The notes under the pieces are model-generated. The model made no database searches, was not told where the DNA came from, and saw only the letters and a program-made list of their open reading frames with translations. DNA of 64,000 nucleotides from NCBI GenBank assembly GCA_002102555.1, contig MCFL01000001.1, positions 1,178,001 to 1,242,000 of the forward strand, given 5' to 3'. The DNA is from Catenaria anguillulae PL171. Lineage: Eukaryota; Blastocladiomycota; Blastocladiomycetes; Blastocladiales; Catenariaceae. A program made the translations under genes and the position numbers. Every line of letters begins with the position of its first letter. The stretch's first letter is position 1. Below are positions 43,476 to 53,634 of this stretch, piece by piece.

Positions 43476-45632
43476 ATGGCACCCGGTCTCCCCCTCCCCA
43501 AGGCGTCCGCCTCAACCTCCTCCCCAACCGCAACCCCCCCGCCTTCCGACGACCCAAATAGCGGCTCGGACCCACCGCCCTCGGATCCGCCCCTCTTCAT
43601 CTACGTAGCCACTGCCCTTGGCGTCTTTTTGCTGGCCCTCTTCCTCTACTACCTGCGCCACCGCCGCCGCCACGCCTCCGGATCCTCAGCCTCGGCCGCA
43701 ATCTCCAAACCCCCACGGGTGCCTTCCTCGCACCTTGCCGCAACCGAGCCGTACCGCCCAGACCCGGAATCAACACCGCCCGTCCCGCCCATCCCGCGCC
43801 GCTTCCTGCGCGAGTCGTCGCAAATTCTCGAAACCCATGCCACGCATCATGCCGTCGACCTCCTCGAATCGCAGGCCAGGGCAAAGCGCAAGTCATCACG
43901 CCCTGCAGATCGAAAGGCCGATTTCAGGGATCATTACAATGGCCCGCCGGGACCTCTACTCATTCGCGAGGATCGCGATGCTGTCCTCTTGGCGGCCACC
44001 ATGCGTGCCACCATGTCGGCCGCCCAGCGTGAAGAGGAAGAGCGCAAAAGGGCGGAAAAGCGGAAAAAGAAGCGAGCGGCAGCTGCGTCGTCGTCCGCAA
44101 TGCCCTTGGCGGCCACGACTATGGCTCCAGGCATGGAGTTGATGGCCGAAAAGCAAGCACAGGCAGACGCAAAGATGAAGGCCTACCAGGAACGATTGGA
44201 GCGGCACGAGGCCAGGCAGCGGGCAAAGATGGCCAGCAGCAAAGCCTTGGAACCCATTACGCCACTGCTGGTGCGCGAGCCGCCCGAGCGGCTCCCAAGC
44301 GCAAGTTTGTCGGCGAGATTGCCGACCTCATTCGCGACGGGCCACCCAACAACAAGACGGTAGGCGCCGCACCCTTGTCACCAACCCCGTCGTCGTCGTC
44401 CACCATCCTGTCGACCATGAGCGGACCGTCGAGCGCCTTCCCATTACCTGTATCGCCACTCTCGCCCGCCTCTCTGGACGATGTACATCATGCTTCCACC
44501 GATCCGTGGCTGGTTCCATTGCCCGCTTCACCACTGTCGCCCACTTCTCTTGACTCTGGCGTTATCATTGACGCTTCTAGCTCGGGCGGTCCCCTCAGCC
44601 CAATCACCGAAGAGGAACCCGACCTGCCCGCTGATCTCGATGCTTCCAAATCCATCGAGACGCGACTGCAGCCAAGCAAGGCGGATCTTCACCGACGGCC
44701 GATTCTGGATCCGGCCGGTCGCTCGCGCAGTCTTGTCACTCTCCACCCGACTCGGCATCTTCTTCTGCGTCTCCCTCTCCACAAGCCCCACCGCCACGCA
44801 CTCTTGACGTGATTCCTCCACCATTGCCACCAGTCCCTCCCGCTCCATCGACCGCCGCTGCAACCGCGCGCAGATCGCGCGCATCGACGCTGGCCAAAGC
44901 CGGGCGCGCCGTGCATTCCATGGACGCCATCATGTTCCACAAGGTGTCCCAAACGACCCTTGAGCCGTCGGCGAGCGGCATGGGCGCCGACGTGGTGCGG
45001 CCGCGCCGCCAGTGACCCCGACGCGCCATGTCGCCGTGGATCACTCGATGGGCTTTCTGCGCCGATTCCTGCTCGCCTACCACACCCTCTGCAATTGTAC
45101 CTGCCGCCACGTCTGCCCCGTCATCTCCCACGCATGCGCCCAATCCCCCTCGTCGCTGCCCGCACCATCCCAAGACCGCGGCCACCACTTGCTGGCCCGC
45201 GGGCGCGGGCGCGGGCGTGGGCGTGGCGCACCCACATCTACGCGTCGTGCGTCGCGGTTTCTCGAACGCATTGCGTCCAGCGGGACCATCATCACGCCCG
45301 CATCGCTCACGTCCACCTCGTCTTCGGGGACATTGCGTACATCGCCCACATCGCCGCTCGCCCGGCACGCTACATCACTCGCGCCGCCAGCGCCAGCGCC
45401 AGCGGCAGGGCCAGACATGTCCCCGGCACTCACGACGCTGGTGCCGGGCGGAACCTATGTGGCCATTGCGGCGTATTTGGCACGCAAGCGCGACGAGGTC
45501 AGTGTGATGCGGGGCGATCAGGTGCTGGTGGAGCGCGTGTTGAGCGATGGGTGGTGTGTGGGGGTGAACCGGGATTTGGAGGGGGTCAGAGGTGTGTTTC
45601 CTCTATATGTGGTGGAGGAGGTGGAGGAGTAA
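43476..45632 (+). CDS. Single-pass membrane protein with C-terminal SH3 domain
   Basis: About 719 residues after three single-base losses near 44285, 44690 and 45010. A short Ser/Pro-rich outer part is followed by one membrane helix (about 40-60, FIYVATALGVFLLALFLYYL) and RHRRR, so the long C-terminal part is cytoplasmic. This contains a charged helix (EEEERKRAEKRKKKRAAAAS), PKRKFVGEIADLIRDG and long Ser/Pro/Thr-rich linkers with proline motifs (PPPLPPVPPAP). The last 60 residues are an SH3 domain: AIAAYLARKRDEVSVMRGDQ, then the DGW of the binding groove and GVFPLYVVEE as the last strand. The plan matches fungal Fus1-type membrane SH3 proteins that organise polarised growth or cell fusion. 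That assignment is by architecture only. Confidence 0.65.
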
Positions 45633-46011
45633 GAAGATCATGTAGATGCAAGTTGGTTCGGATGTAGAGAACTGATTGTCGCGAGGATGTGCAGTTTTGT
45701 TGTGTTTTGAATACCGTTTCCTTTTGACTCATTTTTGCGCTTTTGTATCTGCGACCCAGTCAGGTGAGCATTCGTCGAACAGTGACAATTGGACTGTCGT
45801 ATGTATGCAGCCAAGAAAAGAAAAAAATAAATATAAAAACCATGTATGGCGCCCACACATGACATTGGACCAGACGATAAACGAAAGGAGTGTGAAGCAC
45901 GAAAGGGTGGAAAAGAAAGCGAAAAGACAAGGAATATCATTACAACACAATAGATCATCACACAACTTCCACGACAATCGTCAATGATCTCGGGAGCCGG
46001 CACTTCGCTGA
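45633..46011. other. Convergent 3' spacer
   Basis: A-rich (near 45810-45835 and 45895-45930); no gene seen. Confidence 0.4.
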
Positions 46012-46800
46012 TTATTCGTCATTGATTTCGACTTGATTCACGGCGTCCAAGACCTCGTCCTGCCACGCTTGGACCGGATTCTCAATCATGCTGAACCAGC
46101 CAGGCAAGCCTGCATATGGTCCTGCCACTATCAAACGAAACCTGACAGTCGCCCCATTCTCGGCCGCCGTCTGCAAGATGGCCTCAAACCACGCCATGGA
46201 CCTTACCAAAACTTGCTCAGGAATCACAATCCTCGTGGCTCTCACGACAACAAGCTCGCCACGTGCAAAGCGCTCCTGAAACTTGCGCACAAAGCGGAGC
46301 GCCCTACGCATCTCGTTCGTGAGCGTGCCATGCGGCTCATACCTTGGAGCGTGTGGCGAGGGACTTCGAGGCGTAGAGCTCACGCGGTTGTATCCGTTGG
46401 TCAACACCCGGACATGATGTCGGCCATGCACTTGTAATACACGCCAAAGCGCAGCGAGTAGCTCACCGAGATCCATGGCGACTGGGTGTTTGGCACCCAA
46501 TGGTTGAGAATGTGCCTCAGCAATGGAAGATTGCCGTTAGGGTTTTGCGGAAATACGAGATGGTTCGTCAGCGTCTCGGGAATCACGGCCGGGTCGTCAC
46601 CGGCGGCAGCATCTTCGATGGCATCCGAGTCTGAGCCGTCGTCCTCGTTGTCCGAGTATCTGTGCCCGAGTCGGAAGTATCATTAACTGGACGTTGACGG
46701 GTTCAGCGAGGGGGATCATGGGAACGAAACGATCGAAGTCCTGGCCCTGTTGGACCGCGCGAAAGACGTATAGGTGGTTGCAAGAGCCATGATGGGTCAA
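46012..46800 (-). pseudogene. ART-like paralogue 1 (frame-broken)
   Basis: Paralogue of the gene at 47884-49089. It has the N-terminal VFRAVQ, a short Ser/Asp-rich linker, FPQNPNGN, SPWISVSYSLRFGVYY, then ARGELVVVRATRIVIPEQVL and GWFSMIENPVQAWQDEV at the C-terminus. The order of an Arg, an S-x-S/T strand and a late Glu-containing strand resembles the ADP-ribosyltransferase fold of the heat-labile-enterotoxin-A class. This is inference from spacing, not from a full match. The reading frame changes near 46675 and again near 46450, and the start is uncertain (an ATG at 46790 lies in another frame). The paralogue is intact, so this copy may be dead or the breaks may be sequence errors. Confidence 0.5.
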
Positions 46801-47883
46801 GGTTTAGCTGGCCGAAATCCGAAATAGAAGGGTGAGTATGGGAAGCAAGCAAGATCGAAAGTGTCAGTGACGATATACCTTGGCGAGAGTAAGCCGATTG
46901 TTGGTGCGACCTACATACGTACGGGCAAGGCGTCCGTCCGTCGAGGAGTTGGGAGATGCCAGGGGACTGGTCACGCTTTATTGCTGTCGCTGGTGCGAGT
47001 TGACACTCTCCAACCGCCGACTTGTGAGCTATGTCATCGCAGCATGAGAAAACTCGTATGTATAGCTGCGGCGCATTCATTCAGACCACTTTCGACTGTC
47101 GCCACTTTTGCTTGCCGACAACGTTTTCCAAAGCACGCGTTCACATAAATCCAAATGCCCAAACATGAAAGATGGAGGGAAGGTGGACCAGTACTTGAAA
47201 TCGGGTTGGTCGGCGCCAGTACCGTGGTCAAACCCACGACCGGCCGGATTCGTTGTCATAGCTGTCAAACCCTTGGCGTCACCAGGGGTGGTACCCCTGG
47301 CGTCACGTAGCATCTTTGCCGTCACGTTGCAGTCGCACTCATGTCCAAAAATTGTCCGCAACCCTCAATGCGAAGCCAAAAGGTGAATGATGTGGTCTGA
47401 TCGCTAACACCACGGATGGATGCAGTTCATTGAACAGCTTATACCTAGTTCTAAAGTTGGTCGATATGGTTGACGCCGGCCGGGGCGATGGCACCCTCTC
47501 TCAATAATGGTGCCGACCTCAAGACTTGAGACTCTGTCCGATTCGACTGAACGGACCCCATTCAACGGTCACACGCAGACGAAGATGCCATTCCGACTGG
47601 TTCCGAAATACATAAATATGCGGTTTCGTGCAGCCGCATGGGCATGGGAGCAAGTGGTCTGCAAAGGAGAGCCGGGTGCTCGACCGCTGCTTCAGGCACC
47701 TCTAGCTGGCTGAATTGTGACTCCCACAAGTTTGATTCTGGGCTCTTCTTTTACATTGCCCTCAGGTCCCGAATTGCCTGGTAAGTACATAAATCCGACC
47801 ATGTCTTCACATAAATTCAACCATGTTACTCTCCAAACGCACACACAAAAGATGGAACACAATGAACTCTGCCCTCGCTCTTC
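46801..47883. other. Spacer between the ART-like paralogues
   Basis: About 1.1 kb with no supported gene. It contains one short perfect hairpin (listed separately). Confidence 0.5.
47282..47300. other. Perfect 8-bp hairpin inside a short direct repeat
   Basis: CCAGGGGT, a 3-base loop, then ACCCCTGG. The hairpin is flanked by GGCGTCA on the left and GCGTCAC on the right. It is a strong local stem in an otherwise featureless spacer. A cruciform, a small transposon relic or chance are all possible. Confidence 0.4.
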
Positions 47884-49089
47884 TCACCCAGCAATTTGCA
47901 TCGACGCAAACTCCTCCTGCGTATCCTCCAACTCCCAAGCCGTAATCGGGTTGCGAATCATTCCCAACCACTCAGGCAACTCTGCATCCATGTACTGTTG
48001 CCACTCGCGGAAGGGGAACTTGGCACGTCCGAAAAGGCCTCCTGCTGCGGCCACCTGGCCTTGGAACCACTCACGCGCACAGTCCGCGACAACTTCTGGA
48101 ATCACGACACGCTCAAATCGGTACACGACGAGCTCGCGCCTAGCCAACCTTTCGCGAGCCGTCGCTGTAAAGTTGCCCGCCATGGTTCGGTTTTTGACCG
48201 ACGCGCCGCAACTCAGGGAATCAAACTCCAACAGGCGATTCTGCGGGACTTGGAGGGCGTATAGATCGCGAGCATGGTAGCCCGTAATGTGCGTCGAGAC
48301 AAACTCGGCCTTGGTCGTGTAGTACACGCCCCAGGTAAGCGACAGGGTGACCGAGATCCAAGACGAGCGGGTGGAGGGGCGGAATCCATTCATGATATGA
48401 TCGTACATGGAATTGTTGCCCTTGGGATTTTGGGGAAGAATGCGGTAATGGGAAGGGGTGGCATGGACATTGGTGCCCGAATTGGAAGAGGAATCGCTGT
48501 CGGAATCGCTGTCGGAATCGGTGCTAGAATCCGAGTCGGAATCCATATCGTGCGAGGACGACAACAACGACGACACGTCTGTACCTGAATCCAAGCTAGG
48601 ATTAGACAAGCAGTTGGAGTCGGAATCGATGCCAAAATTGGACGAGTCAAAATCGGAAGTGGACGAGGTATCAGAGTCGGGGTTGGACGAGGTATCAGAG
48701 TCGGAGTTGGACGAGGTATCAGAGTCGGAGTTGGACGAGGTATCAGAGTCGGAGTTGGACGAAGAGTCGGAGCCGGAGTTGGACGAGGTATCAGAATCGG
48801 AATTGGACGAGGAGTCAGATTCAGAGTTGGACGAGGAGTTCGAGTCGGAATCTGAGTCGGAATGATAAGCCGACGAGTGGTGTAATGATGAGGCCGACGA
48901 TGACGACGATTCAAAGTCCGAGTCTGGCGATTCAGTGTCCGATGATCCCTTGCCCGAAGCGACGGTTCCCGAATCCGAGCTTGAGTCTTCCACATCAAAG
49001 ACAGGAACGAGCTGGTCAAACGAGAGATTGCGCTGCATTGCCCGGAACACGCAAACAGTGACGGACGGTGTGCTACGTTGTGTGACCAT
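47884..49089 (-). CDS. ART-like paralogue 2 with Ser/Asp repeat insertion
   Basis: Single exon of 401 residues from the ATG at 49089; the frame is also open upstream to 49173. Three parts are conserved with the broken copy at 46-46.8 kb. The first is an N-terminal VFRAMQ motif; the second YRILPQNPKGN plus SSWISVTLSLTWGVYY; the third ARRELVVYRFERVVIPEVV and GMIRNPITAWELEDT near the C-terminus. An ALQVPQNRLLEF strand lies between the last two. This order (Arg motif, Ser motif, Glu motif) is what I would expect of an ADP-ribosyltransferase of the enterotoxin-A-like class, but the match is by pattern only. Between the Arg and Ser motifs is a low-complexity insert of about 180 residues made of Ser, Asp and Asn. 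No clear signal peptide. No catalytic claim is made. Confidence 0.6.
   Translation of the reverse strand: MVTQRSTPSVTVCVFRAMQRNLSFDQLVPVFDVEDSSSDSGTVASGKGSSDTESPDSDFESSSSSASSLHHSSAYHSDSDSDSNSSSNSESDSSSNSDSDTSSNSGSDSSSNSDSDTSSNSDSDTSSNSDSDTSSNPDSDTSSTSDFDSSNFGIDSDSNCLSNPSLDSGTDVSSLLSSSHDMDSDSDSSTDSDSDSDSDSSSNSGTNVHATPSHYRILPQNPKGNNSMYDHIMNGFRPSTRSSWISVTLSLTWGVYYTTKAEFVSTHITGYHARDLYALQVPQNRLLEFDSLSCGASVKNRTMAGNFTATARERLARRELVVYRFERVVIPEVVADCAREWFQGQVAAAGGLFGRAKFPFREWQQYMDAELPEWLGMIRNPITAWELEDTQEEFASMQIAG
48637..48850 (-). repeat. 24-bp minisatellite encoding an 8-residue Ser/Asp repeat
   Basis: About nine units of ttggacgaggtatcagagtc-ggag. On the minus strand they encode SDSDTSSN-type octads. 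Several adjacent units are identical, which points to recent expansion. The length is a multiple of three, so the frame is kept. Confidence 0.85.
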
Positions 49090-49767
49090 CGTGAGGCGGC
49101 TGCAGCATGGACGCCAAGCTGACGGCAAATAATCGGAGTGTGGGATTTGAGTCAGAGCGGTAGTGGTCAACAAAATTTGACAGAGGAAAATGGCGACGAA
49201 AACTTTGGAAATTCAAGGCGGACCTGGTGTCGGATTAGATTAGAAAAGTTGCCAGACCGTTGAAGATAATGAGAATATGTAGAGAATCAGGCAGTGTTGA
49301 CGATGAGCAGTAAGAGGCCGTGACCACGATATATATGTATGTCCTTTTGTTGGTCACTCGACGTACCAAGTTATCTGTCTCCAGGATCCCCGGCCAGCGC
49401 CCGTCGCCACAGCCCAGCCGACTCCGGCGACGCCCAATGCGTGTTTGTCCATCAAGAGTCCAAATCGACCGCAAACGACGCCACAGCCGCCACGTTGCCG
49501 TTGGACAACAAGGAGGATGTATTCAGATCGGAATGAAACACAGTAGGATACAGTCCGAGTCGTAAATAAAACACTGGATTGGGCCATATGGTTGAGACAG
49601 CTTGTTGCATCACGGCGTTTCACTTGCTTGTGACTTGTCCGCCGCGTGTGGCTGCATTGCATATGTGCAGGTCAACCTAAACAAGAGAAAACAATGTGCA
49701 TTGAAGCTCAAGCACAACAATGGGCAAGAAAATGCGGCTCAGTCACGTCCCCATCACACAGCTGCAC
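49090..49767. other. Intergenic spacer
   Basis: No gene seen; a short AT tract (atatatatgtatgt) is near 49328-49341. Confidence 0.4.
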
Positions 49768-50308
49768 CTATGTAGATGCTTCAGCACCACCGCGTCTTCG
49801 TGCTCCCGCGTTTGCCCTGACCCCTTGACTTGATCGTTGCCTCAGAGCGCTTTGGCTACGTGTCAATCTTGTCGCATTACATATACCGACGCAAAGCCTT
49901 GGACCCGCCCCAGGACATGACGTGCTCACAAGTCTCATCTGGAAGGTCACCAGGCCGAGCCCAGTCCGCTGCAGCAACAGTGGTCCTCGATGGCACCAAA
50001 GCTCCAAGATGACGGTGCGACTGAATCCGAGTGCATGAAACGCCGCATGCTTACATGTGACAATGACGTCCCATTTCCGGAAGAAAGCGACAAACGGCTC
50101 TGCCGGCACGTGTACCTTGTCGCGAAATAGGTCGGACCAGCGGCCGATTTTGGACGCATTCGTGCACTTGATGACACAGCGTCGAAGCGTGGCCATGGGC
50201 ACAACGGAAGGAAAAAAAAGACGACGTGCACTCCGCCCCGGGTAGGTGCAAGAGGACTAAGTATTCGATGAGCTCAGTGGGCAAAGAAGGCATTTGCGGA
50301 AGGTTCAT
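49768..50308 (-). pseudogene. N-terminal fragment of an F-box-like protein
   Basis: From an ATG at 50308 the sequence reads MPSLPTELIEYLVLLHLPGA, an F-box-like start. After a run of eight A (plus strand, about 50213-50220), where the frame changes, it resumes as ATLRRCVIKCTNASKIGRWS and VPAEPFVAFFRKWDVIVTCK. No further domain follows. It looks like the 5' part of a repeat- or F-box-type family member whose remainder has been lost. Confidence 0.4.
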
Positions 50309-51225
50309 GGCGTCGCTTGAGTGTCGCTCTTCTGTACACGTGTGTATGCACGCTCCCCTTGCCCATGTCAAAGAATCAAAGAAGCCGGCAGCGCGTCGGG
50401 ACGAGGTCGTGTGCATCGGCGAAGAGGATCGGAGTGATTGCTTGTCATTTTGATCCATTTGACGACCGTGCCAATGTTGCGAACAATGAATTGATGGCAT
50501 GTAAGTAGACTGCAAACGACTGCTTGCAACGACTAAACATTGCGCAATCGTCGACCCACGCCCCGATACGCCCTCTCCTGTTCCGCTCTCGGCTGCCCGC
50601 AACAGTGACTCGGCCCCATCCACGCCATCCAGCCCCTTTCCTCACGTCACTCCCCCTCAGGTCACAGCTCATCGCCGTCGCCATCAACTGCCACAGCTCT
50701 GCCCGACTGGTGGCGACCGATCCCAAAGTATGTAACATGTATCAACTGCCTCCATCCATCCATTCCTCCTGCGCGCTCGGCCAGCCGTCCATCCGCCTAT
50801 TGCCTATCGGGTGTTCTTGTCCTTGCCCAATGGTGACCTTGACCAGGCTGCTCTGCCTTGGTGAACGACGATCCAAGTCCGATCCTGCTCGCACTGCGGC
50901 CACAAACGTCTGAACTGGCCAATTGAGTCTCTCGATTCGGTCAAATGCCCAAACAGTTTCGGTTTGGGATTTGCCAAGGAGAACCAAGTGGCACTTGATG
51001 GACCAGCACAACCAAACTGCCGAAACCCGCTCATAAACAGACGACACCAATTGCACTTTATGACGTGGCATCGTAACTGACCTTTCCGCCTCTTGTCACG
51101 TTTTTCACCTATTCATAGGTGACTGACTCCACCTTCAACCTGCACAACGCGACTTGTTGCCCGCATCGCCATTGACCCGTCCCTGCCTCTGTCCCACCAA
51201 GCACACGCACTTGGACGCTCTCGAC
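50309..51225. other. Upstream region of the PKA regulatory gene
   Basis: About 900 bases without a supported gene. Confidence 0.4.
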
Positions 51226-52622
51226 ATGTCCGATTACACAATTCCAACGGAGCTCCCGCCCATTCTCAAAGACTTGTCCCGTGAAGTCCTCCGCCATCAG
51301 CCCACCGACATTGTCCAGTTCTGTGCCGATTACTTTTCCAAGCTCTTGTCTGAGCAACGCACAGTCCTGATGGAGCACGGTATGCTCTCCTTAATAATTT
51401 TTCTTTCTTTTCTTCACTTCTTTCTTCCTATACTCATGCTCTGTTCATGTCCACCAGCTGACGCAAATACCAAAACCGCCTTCACCGCGACAGGCTCGCG
51501 CCCATCCTCTTCGGCACCCAACGCCAACCCAACCGGCCCCGCCAACGAATACGCCTACACGACCGACGACGGGTTTGGCACAGAGGACGATGACGATGAC
51601 GACGAGGATGAAACCGAAGACGATGCGCCCATCCCAGCGCCCGTGCTCAACCGCGGCCGCCGCACGTCCGTGTCTGCGGAATCCATGGCGCCCACATCGC
51701 ACGACCAGCAGATCGAAAAGCTTGTCATTCCCAAAACCGACGAGCAAAAGGCACGCATCCAGAAATCGGTCGGTAACAACTTCTTGTTCCGCAACCTTGA
51801 CGAGGATCAGTATTTGGACGTGGTCAATGCCATGGCCGAAAAGCGCGTGCCCAACGGCGAGGTCGTGATTCGCCAGGGCGGCGTTGGTGACTACTTTTAC
51901 GTGGTCGAGACAGGCACCCTCGACGTGTACGTGAACCGCAACAACTCGGGCGACATCAAGGTATTTGATTATGGAGCTGGCGGGTCGTTTGGCGAGCTTG
52001 CGCTCATGTACAATGCCCCACGTGCGGCCACCATCAAGGCCACGAGCGATTGTGTCCTGTGGGCGCTGGACCGCGTCACGTTCCGTCGCATTTTGATGGA
52101 TCACACGAGTCGCAAGCGCCGCATGTATGAAGGCTTTTTGGAAGAGGTGCCGCTCTTGTCGTCGCTCGAGCAGTACGAGAGGCACAAGATTGCCGATGCC
52201 TTGGAGAGGTCACCTTCAACGATGGCGAGAGGTGATTCGTCAGGGCGACGTTGGCGAAAACTTTTACATTATTGAGGCAGGCGAGGCCGATGTTGTCAAG
52301 GTGGACGAGCACGGTGTCGAGCATCATTTCCGGCCGTTGAAGAAGGGCAGTTACTTTGGCGGTACGTCAATTTTTGTGTTTTGTTTTTCGTTGGATTGCG
52401 TCGTTTTGGTCATGTGGCTCACTTGTGTGCTGGCATTTTCCTGACACTGTTTTAGAGTTGGCGCTCTTGTCGGACAAGCCGCGCGTGGCCACGATCCGCG
52501 CAAAGGGTCGCCTGAAGTGCGCAACGTTGGGCAAGAAGGCCTTCACGCGGTTGCTGGGTCCATTGACGGACATCATGCAGCGCAACACGCAAAACTACGA
52601 GAAGTACCCCGGCGAAGGATGA
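51226..52622 (+). CDS. BCY1: cAMP-dependent protein kinase regulatory subunit
   Basis: Three exons, 51226-51379, 51458-52361 and 52456-52622 (introns of 78 and 94 bases), give about 408 residues. Residues 15-41 are the dimerisation/docking helices (LSREVLRHQPTDIVQFCADY). The inhibitor site is RRTSV (119-123), with a phosphorylatable Ser as in type II subunits, preceded by an acidic run. Domain A has the phosphate-binding cassette FGELALMYNAPRAA (about 229-242). Domain B has GDVGENFYIIEAGEADVV and a cassette ELALLSDKPRVAT split by the second intron after FG. At 52208 and 52233 one base appears to be missing, each in the context GAGAGGT, where the family spacing (ALE-x-VxFxDGE-x-VIRQGD) requires an AGG codon. 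Both losses look like GGG runs read as GG. The subunit keeps PKA inactive until cAMP binds. Confidence 0.93.
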
Positions 52623-53634
52623 GCTGTCTTTTGCGACGCACCATGGCGGCACTCATTGTGCGAGTGTAGTGCCTTTGACCAAAAAGTGTTGATTCTTTCG
52701 TCGCTGCCACTCTCACTCAGCCCTCCCTATCCTCCTCTTCCCCCCTCTTACTCCCTATTGTTTAGTGTCCCCCTCTCTTTTTTCATTCATTGTTCTTTCC
52801 TTACCTGTTTGGATATGGATGCCTCGTTGTTTCTTCCGACCCGTTTCGGTTGTTGTCCTTTTATCTACTTCCTTCCCCCCTCAATACTCTCTACCTAACT
52901 ATGTTTGGCTTTGATTTACGTTGCGTTACGATGAAATAGGGAATTTCTTGCCATTCACATCAGATTCTATTCACTGCTGCGTCGCATTGGCGCTGGACCT
53001 AGTGCCAATCCGTCAATGAATTCTCCCTCCACATGCCCTACGTCGTCCATTTCATCATGGAATTGAAGGCGCGAACAGCGGTCACTGTCGGTTTTTTTGC
53101 CGGTGAACTTGCACGTTTTTCGGCATGCACGTTGAAGGGGCATCACAAAGCAATCGCACTACACTCATACATAAATACATTGTCGCCCCCTCTGCTCACT
53201 ACTCGTCCGTCTGGTCACCATTCCGAAGCAATGAACGACATGTCAAACGCCTCCGCTGCTCTTTTGTTGTCAGAAGGCCAGAGGGACGCCAACGTCTGTT
53301 CAGCATACTGCGATTTCTGCCTCGCCCGCAAGCACTCCTGAGCTAATTTCACGCCGAACCAACACCGTCAGCGGACCAGCAGCGGATGCTTACCTTTCTT
53401 CTAGCACGGCACAGATTAATATCACGTTTTCCCGTCGAAAGGCACTATCCTGCTTTTGAAGCCATCTGTCGAAGGGGACACCGAGCTGGGAAACCGAAAC
53501 CAATCGCACTGCCCCGCCGCCGATCGCGTCCCGTTGCAATTTGATGATTTGAGTCAGCCAACACTTCCATTTCATTACCAAACCAAATCCCAAAGTGCGA
53601 AAATTTGTCCTAGAATAACTCGGCATCGGCCAAA
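52623..53634. other. Pyrimidine-rich 3' flank and spacer
   Basis: About 52690-52900 is strongly C/T-rich on the plus strand. No gene seen; two plus-strand open stretches (53033-53346) overlap each other and have no family resemblance. Confidence 0.45.

Noticed and set aside
47717-48588. Plus-strand open frames over the ART-like gene
   Set aside because: They oppose a gene with a conserved paralogue and have no resemblance to anything at the paralogous site.
48637-48850. Possible CRISPR-like array
   Set aside because: Units are contiguous without spacers, lie in frame inside a gene and are eukaryotic minisatellite DNA.
53033-53346. Two overlapping plus-strand frames between PKA-R and RNF10
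   Set aside because: They are about 100 codons or fewer, overlap each other, and have no conserved motif or splice context.
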